Source: Aliidiomarina sp047920995
GTDB taxonomy: Bacteria > Pseudomonadota > Gammaproteobacteria > Enterobacterales > Alteromonadaceae
Reading direction: 5' to 3'
Length of the DNA stretch: 64,000 nt
NCBI RefSeq assembly: GCF_047920995.1
Contig: NZ_JBLRWZ010000001.1
Location: forward strand, 85,396 to 149,395
A program made the translations under genes and the position numbers. Shown here piece after piece: positions 60,282 to 64,000 of the stretch. The notes under the pieces are model-generated. The model did not search any database. It saw only the letters and a program-made list of their open reading frames with translations, and was not told where the DNA came from. Each line of letters opens with the position of its first letter. Position 1 is the stretch's first letter.

Positions 60282-61472
60282 TTAAGGCTTATAAATTACA
60301 TGACCATCATCAGGTTCTTCTTCCCAATCATCGTCTTCGTCATCTAAATCATCTTCCAGATCATCGCCCCACTCTTCATCTGCTTTGCGCATCTGTTCAT
60401 CGTGGTAGTTGGTCCACTTAAACTCTACTGGCGCTTCATCGGTTATTTCTGGCGCTTGCTCTTTCGGCAGCTCTTCCAAGTACACCATAATCGCTTGAAT
60501 TAGCTCTTTACAAGCTTTGCCAGTAATCGCCGAGAGCTCAAATACCGGCCCTTGCCAATCTAAGCGCGCAACTATTTCAGCACGGCGCTCGGCCAATGTT
60601 TCTTCATCTACCAAATCAGTTTTATTCAATACCAACCAGCGCGGCTTGGCCGCTAACTCTGGGCTGTATTGGGCTAATTCGGCAATAATCGTTTCTGCGG
60701 TATCGGCCGGATTCGATTCATCAAATGGCGCGATATCCACCAAATGTAACAATAAACCACAGCGCTCTAAGTGCTTCAAAAATTGAATACCTAAGCCAGC
60801 ACCATCTGCCGCACCTTCAATCAAGCCCGGGATATCTGCCAATACAAAGCTTTGGCTAGGAGAAACCCGCACTACACCCAAGTTTGGGGTAATAGTGGTA
60901 AACGGATAATCTGCTACTTTCGGTTTGGCAGCTGAAACCGAGCGAATTAAGGTAGATTTACCTGCATTCGGCATACCCAACAAGCCCACATCCGCTAACA
61001 ACATCAATTCCAGTTGTAAAATGCGGTGTTCGCCTTTGGTGCCATCAGTTTTTTGCCGTGGCGCACGGTTGGTACTGCTTTTAAAGCGCGTGTTGCCTAG
61101 GCCATGGAAGCCGCCTTTCGCAACCATTACGCGTTGCCCATGAGCGGTTAAATCGCCGATAGTTTCGCCGGTTTCACGATCAATAATACGCGTACCCACA
61201 GGTACCGTAATGGTTTTATCTTCGCCGCGCTTACCGGTGCAATTGCTGCTTTTGCCATTTTCACCGCGCTGGGCACGATGCAAACGTTCAAATTGGAAAT
61301 CGATAAGGGTATTCACGTTTTCATCGGCAATTAACCAAACATCACCACCATCGCCGCCATCGCCGCCATCAGGGCCGCCTTTAGGGATGTATTTTTCACG
61401 GCGAAAGCCGATGCAGCCATTGCCGCCATCACCTGCTTCTACGCGAATTTCTGCTTCATCTACGAATTTCAT
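60282..61472 (-). CDS. obgE: Obg family GTPase ObgE/CgtA
   Basis: ObgE is an essential GTPase in 50S assembly, stringent response and chromosome segregation. I start at the ATG at 61472 (MKFVDEAEIRVEAGDGG); the frame open to 61511 crosses the terminator. The 396-residue product has the Gly-rich Obg fold (about 1-158; GCIGFRREKYIPKGGPDGGD). The G domain contains GMPNAGKSTLIRSVSAAKPK, ADIPGLIEGAADGAGLG and NKTDLVD. An acidic tail (WGDDLEDDLDDEDDDWEEE) is typical of gammaproteobacteria. It lies between rpmA and folA. Confidence 0.97.
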   Translation of the reverse strand: MKFVDEAEIRVEAGDGGNGCIGFRREKYIPKGGPDGGDGGDGGDVWLIADENVNTLIDFQFERLHRAQRGENGKSSNCTGKRGEDKTITVPVGTRIIDRETGETIGDLTAHGQRVMVAKGGFHGLGNTRFKSSTNRAPRQKTDGTKGEHRILQLELMLLADVGLLGMPNAGKSTLIRSVSAAKPKVADYPFTTITPNLGVVRVSPSQSFVLADIPGLIEGAADGAGLGIQFLKHLERCGLLLHLVDIAPFDESNPADTAETIIAELAQYSPELAAKPRWLVLNKTDLVDEETLAERRAEIVARLDWQGPVFELSAITGKACKELIQAIMVYLEELPKEQAPEITDEAPVEFKWTNYHDEQMRKADEEWGDDLEDDLDDEDDDWEEEPDDGHVIYKP

Positions 61473-61510
61473 GGTTACTGCCTGTTTTGCTCGATGCTTG
61501 AATAAAGACA

Positions 61511-61539
61511 AAAAAACCCCGCACTCGGGCGGGGTTTTC
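61511..61539 (-). terminator. Intrinsic terminator after rplU-rpmA
   Basis: AAAACCCCGC, a six-base loop and GCGGGGTTTT form a ten-base stem. On the minus strand it ends in a T-run, 20 bases after the rpmA stop and before obgE. It probably attenuates transcription from the ribosomal-protein genes into obgE-folA. Confidence 0.9.
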
Positions 61540-61558
61540 GGGAAAACCTGTGAAGTTC

Positions 61559-61816
61559 TTAGTCAGCGTAAACGCTGATGAACTTACGGTTTTGTGGTCC
61601 ACGCTGTTCGAAAGTAACTTTACCTTCTACTTTGGCGAATAAAGTGTGGTCACGACCAACACCTACGCCTTCACCTGCATGGAACTTAGTGCCCCGCTGA
61701 CGAACCAGAATGTTTCCGGCTAGTACAGTTTCACCGCCATAACGCTTCACACCTAAACGTTTGCTTTCTGAATCGCGACCGTTACGTGTGGAACCACCTG
61801 CTTTTTTATGTGCCAT
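61559..61816 (-). CDS. rpmA: Ribosomal protein L27
   Basis: L27 lies at the peptidyl-transferase centre of the 50S subunit. The 85 residues are nearly invariant: MAHKKAGGSTRNGRDSESKR at the start and GGETVLAGNILVRQRGTKFH, GRDHTLFAKVEGKVTFEQRG further on. It is 15 bases after rplU on the same transcript and followed by a strong terminator. Confidence 0.99.
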   Translation of the reverse strand: MAHKKAGGSTRNGRDSESKRLGVKRYGGETVLAGNILVRQRGTKFHAGEGVGVGRDHTLFAKVEGKVTFEQRGPQNRKFISVYAD

Positions 61817-61831
61817 CTGTCTCTACTCCTC

Positions 61832-62143
61832 TTAAGCGCCAATACCAGTGATTTTCACTTCCGTGAACCACTGACGATGACCCTGTTGCTTGCGTGAGTG
61901 CTTCCGACGACGGAACTTAACGATAGTAATTTTATCGCCACGACCATGGGTCACTACTTCTGCTTTAATCTTGCCACCTTCAACGAAAGGTGCACCAATT
62001 GTCACGTTTTCACCATCAGAGAGCATGAGCACTTGCTCAAACTCAACGGTATCACCGGTAGCTGCTTCGAGCTTTTCCAGGCGAACGGTCTGGCCCTCGG
62101 TGACACGGTGTTGTTTACCGCCACTTTGAAAAACCGCGTACAT
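61832..62143 (-). CDS. rplU: Ribosomal protein L21
   Basis: L21 binds 23S rRNA in the 50S subunit. I start at the ATG at 62143 (MYAVFQSGGKQHRVTEGQTV), with GGAG six bases upstream; a TTG four codons earlier is unlikely. The 103-residue product has KLEAATGDTVEFEQVLMLSD and the basic signature KIVKFRRRKHSRKQQGHRQ. It is the first gene of rplU-rpmA and divergent from ispB, the usual arrangement. Confidence 0.99.
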   Translation of the reverse strand: MYAVFQSGGKQHRVTEGQTVRLEKLEAATGDTVEFEQVLMLSDGENVTIGAPFVEGGKIKAEVVTHGRGDKITIVKFRRRKHSRKQQGHRQWFTEVKITGIGA

Positions 62144-62194
62144 ATTTTTCTCCAATGCCTTTTACAGGCGCTACAAACTTAATTTAGGTCGCGG

Positions 62195-62223
62195 ATTTTA
62201 CGGAAAAATCGCGCTTAGCGCAA
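62195..62223 (-). promoter_or_regulatory. Sigma-70 promoter of rplU-rpmA
   Basis: On the minus strand TTGCGC (-35), a 17-base spacer and TAAAAT (-10) lie about 50 bases before rplU. GC-rich bases follow the -10 (CCGCGACC), resembling the discriminator seen at stringently controlled ribosomal promoters. Confidence 0.7.
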
Positions 62224-62314
62224 GCGAATTATATAAAAATGATCAAACTGGCAGAAATTTGTAAATCAGGTAAAATCAGCCGCAAATATTATGTAAATAA
62301 AGAGCCAACCCACA

Positions 62315-63286
62315 ATGGATTTATCTGCCGTACGCACGCTTAGCGATGCTGATATGCGTGCTGTAAACAACATTATTACAGCACAATTAAGTTCTGATGT
62401 CGCGTTGATTAACCAGCTGAGCTTTTACATTATCAACAGCGGTGGTAAGCGTTTACGCCCCCAACTGGCGGTGCTTACAGCACGCGCATTTGGTTATGCA
62501 GGCAACAAGCATCACCTCTTGGCGGCAATCGTAGAGTTTATTCATACAGCCACATTGCTGCATGATGATGTGGTAGATGAATCACTCACCCGGCGCGGCA
62601 AAGAAACGGCCAACGCCTTATTCGGCAACGAAGCCAGCGTATTAGTGGGCGATTTTCTTTATACCCGCGCATTTCAATTGATGGTACAAACCGAGAGCAT
62701 GCGCGTGCTCGAAGTACTCGCTGATGCCACCAATATTATCGCCGAGGGGGAAGTGTTGCAGCTAATGAACTGCAATGATCCCAACACCACCGAAGCCTCT
62801 TATTTCCAAGTTATCTACAATAAAACGGCAAAATTATTTGAAGCAGCCACCCAGCTTGGTGCCGTGCTTGCTGAACAAAGCCCTGAAATCGAACAAGCCG
62901 CCGCTGATTATGGCCGCTATTTAGGTAACGCTTTCCAGTTAGTGGATGATTTACTCGATTACACTTCCGATGCCGAAACCATGGGCAAAGATGCCGGCGA
63001 TGATTTAGCTGAGGGTAAACCTACCCTGCCACTGCTGTATGCGATGTGGAACACTGATGCAGAAAACGCTGCGCTGATCCGTAGCGCCATTGAAGAAGGT
63101 GGCCGCCGCGATGCACTAGAACCCATACTCGCTGTTATGCACAGTACTGGCGCTTTAGAATACACCCGCAATAAAGCGCTGGAGCAGCGCGATTTAGCTG
63201 TTGCCGCACTCGCACCTTTCCCCGATAACGAGCATAAGCAAGCGCTGATTGCGCTGGCGAACCTTGCGGTGGAACGGTTGGCGTAA
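62315..63286 (+). CDS. ispB: Octaprenyl diphosphate synthase
   Basis: IspB builds the C40 side chain of ubiquinone from isoprenoid units made by the MEP pathway (ispG in this window). The 323 residues carry the two Asp-rich motifs of trans-prenyltransferases: TATLLHDDVVDESLTRRGK (first) and FQLVDDLLDYTSDAETMGKD (second). SGGKRLRPQLAVL and EGEVLQLMN also match the family. Chain length C40 is inferred from IspB-like length and context beside rplU; C45 is possible. Confidence 0.95.
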   Translation: MDLSAVRTLSDADMRAVNNIITAQLSSDVALINQLSFYIINSGGKRLRPQLAVLTARAFGYAGNKHHLLAAIVEFIHTATLLHDDVVDESLTRRGKETANALFGNEASVLVGDFLYTRAFQLMVQTESMRVLEVLADATNIIAEGEVLQLMNCNDPNTTEASYFQVIYNKTAKLFEAATQLGAVLAEQSPEIEQAAADYGRYLGNAFQLVDDLLDYTSDAETMGKDAGDDLAEGKPTLPLLYAMWNTDAENAALIRSAIEEGGRRDALEPILAVMHSTGALEYTRNKALEQRDLAVAALAPFPDNEHKQALIALANLAVERLA

Positions 63287-63378
63287 AGCCACATAGTACA
63301 CCGCAAACAGCCAAATAAAAGCGGCTAACTTCCCGGATTTTTGTACCATCGGTAACCATTGAGCACCAATACTGCAGC

Positions 63379-63413
63379 AAAAAACCGCGCTTGGCATAGC
63401 CGAACGCGGTTTA
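63379..63413 (-). terminator. Intrinsic terminator after mdh
   Basis: AAACCGCG and CGCGGTTT form the outer stem, with a partial inner stem (TTGGC/GCCGA). On the minus strand it ends in a T-run of six, 40 bases after the mdh stop. Confidence 0.75.
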
Positions 63414-63453
63414 TTCACACATCACCAATGGATGGCAATATAGCAATCAAGCT

Positions 63454-64000
63454 TTACTGATTGGCGAAATCGATACCCATTTGGATGTCTTTTTTCAGGC
63501 CATCTAGCATATCGGCTTTTGCTTTTGCTTCAAAATCGCTGAGCTCGCCATAAGGTAGAATTTCTTCAATACCATTTGCGCCCAACACAACGGCTTGCGC
63601 AAAATACTGAGCATCACTGCCATCGCCTTCAACATAAGCATATTCAGTAACGTGAACACCTTGTAGGCCCTTCACTACAGCTAAGCAGAAACGTGCTGCC
63701 GCTTGGCCCATTGATAGGGTTGCAGAGCCGCCGCCAGCTTTGGCTTCAACCACTTCGGTACCAGCGTTTTGAATGCGGTGCGTAAGTGATTCGATTTCTT
63801 CTTGAGTGAATTCAACGCTTTTCACTTGTGAAAGCAATGGTAAAATCGTGGTGCCACTATGGCCACCAATTACCGGCACTTGCACGTCTTCTACCGGAAT
63901 ACCTTTGAGCTCGCCCACAAAGGTTTCAGCGCGAATCACATCAAGCGTGGTTACGCCGAATAAACGATTTTTATCGTAAACACCTTTCGCTTTTAATACT
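63454..64000 (-). CDS. mdh: Malate dehydrogenase, C-terminal part (cut by window edge)
   Basis: Mdh interconverts malate and oxaloacetate in the TCA cycle. The last 181 codons are visible and the frame is open through the right edge. The visible sequence runs VLKAKGVYDKNRLFGVTTLD and continues IRAETFVGELKG. The catalytic His is in PVIGGHSGTTILPLLS, followed by GGGSATLSMGQAAARFCLAV and a helical end (DGLKKDIQMGIDFANQ). The single-chain, roughly 310-residue type of gammaproteobacteria is implied. The N-terminal NAD-binding half lies outside the window. Confidence 0.97.
   Translation of the reverse strand, partial: VLKAKGVYDKNRLFGVTTLDVIRAETFVGELKGIPVEDVQVPVIGGHSGTTILPLLSQVKSVEFTQEEIESLTHRIQNAGTEVVEAKAGGGSATLSMGQAAARFCLAVVKGLQGVHVTEYAYVEGDGSDAQYFAQAVVLGANGIEEILPYGELSDFEAKAKADMLDGLKKDIQMGIDFANQ

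Noticed and set aside
1..64000. Prophage, insertion sequence or genomic island
   Set aside because: No transposase, integrase, terminal repeats or tRNA-linked site; gene content and codon usage look uniform.

Overview
The window is a dense stretch of bacterial chromosome with moderate GC content. Nearly every gene has a clear gammaproteobacterial relative, and the gene orders are typical of Alteromonadales-type marine bacteria: rlmN-rodZ-ispG-hisS-yfgM-bamB-der, rppH-ptsP-lgt-thyA with divergent mutH, rplU-rpmA-obgE-folA with divergent ispB, and a full gspC-to-gspN cluster. MutH, RodZ, IscR, Hsp33/Hsp15 and an ArcA-like regulator fit that group. An Idiomarina/Pseudidiomarina-like organism is my best guess, but this comes from gene content alone. 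I see no phage, insertion sequence, integron, CRISPR array, tRNA or rRNA. No stretch longer than about 300 bases lacks a gene; the longest gaps (about 245 to 285 bases) are upstream of guaB/xseA, ndk/msrA and folE2.

Layout. 1-3.6 kb: guaA (5' part) and guaB for GMP synthesis, with divergent xseA. 3.6-16.3 kb: an MscS-type channel, then a complete type II secretion operon read leftward from gspC to gspN. 16.4-17.7 kb: hslR and hslO. 17.7-26.5 kb: a leftward housekeeping block from ndk to der covering nucleotide balance, RNA methylation, cell shape, isoprenoids, histidyl-tRNA and outer-membrane assembly. 26.7-31.8 kb: msrA, an iscS-iscR pair without the rest of the ISC operon, trmJ, suhB, a 55-codon small gene and ung. 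31.9-36.2 kb: a DUF1302-type outer-membrane protein, etfBA and a CsdE/SufE-like protein. 36.2-43.2 kb: the rppH-ptsP-TSUP-lgt-thyA-tcdA operon and divergent mutH. 43.2-50.7 kb: a standalone EAL protein, a RimB-like protease/rimK/deacylase cluster, rsmC, and a histidine kinase, ArcA-like regulator and Hpt protein side by side. 50.9-54.9 kb: folE2, adenosine kinase, ahcY and a GNAT protein. 54.9-59.6 kb: a tightly packed leftward operon of a secreted alpha/beta hydrolase, ABC ATPase, ABC permease and FAD amine oxidase. 59.7-64 kb: folA, obgE, rpmA, rplU, divergent ispB and the 3' part of mdh.

The points most worth a second look are as follows. (1) A histidine kinase-ArcA-Hpt neighbourhood looks like a split Arc phosphorelay without a visible receiver relay. 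(2) iscRS has a strong IscR-type operator, but iscU/iscA/hscBA/fdx are absent and IscS lacks its usual C-terminal tail. (3) The hydrolase/ABC exporter/amine-oxidase operon has an unusual composition. (4) In-frame DNA repeats lie in gspC and rodZ, and short intergenic repeats lie beside gspM and ispG. (5) Several palindromes overlap or adjoin promoters (etfB, hisS). All functional calls were made by eye from protein motifs and gene order; no database search was run.
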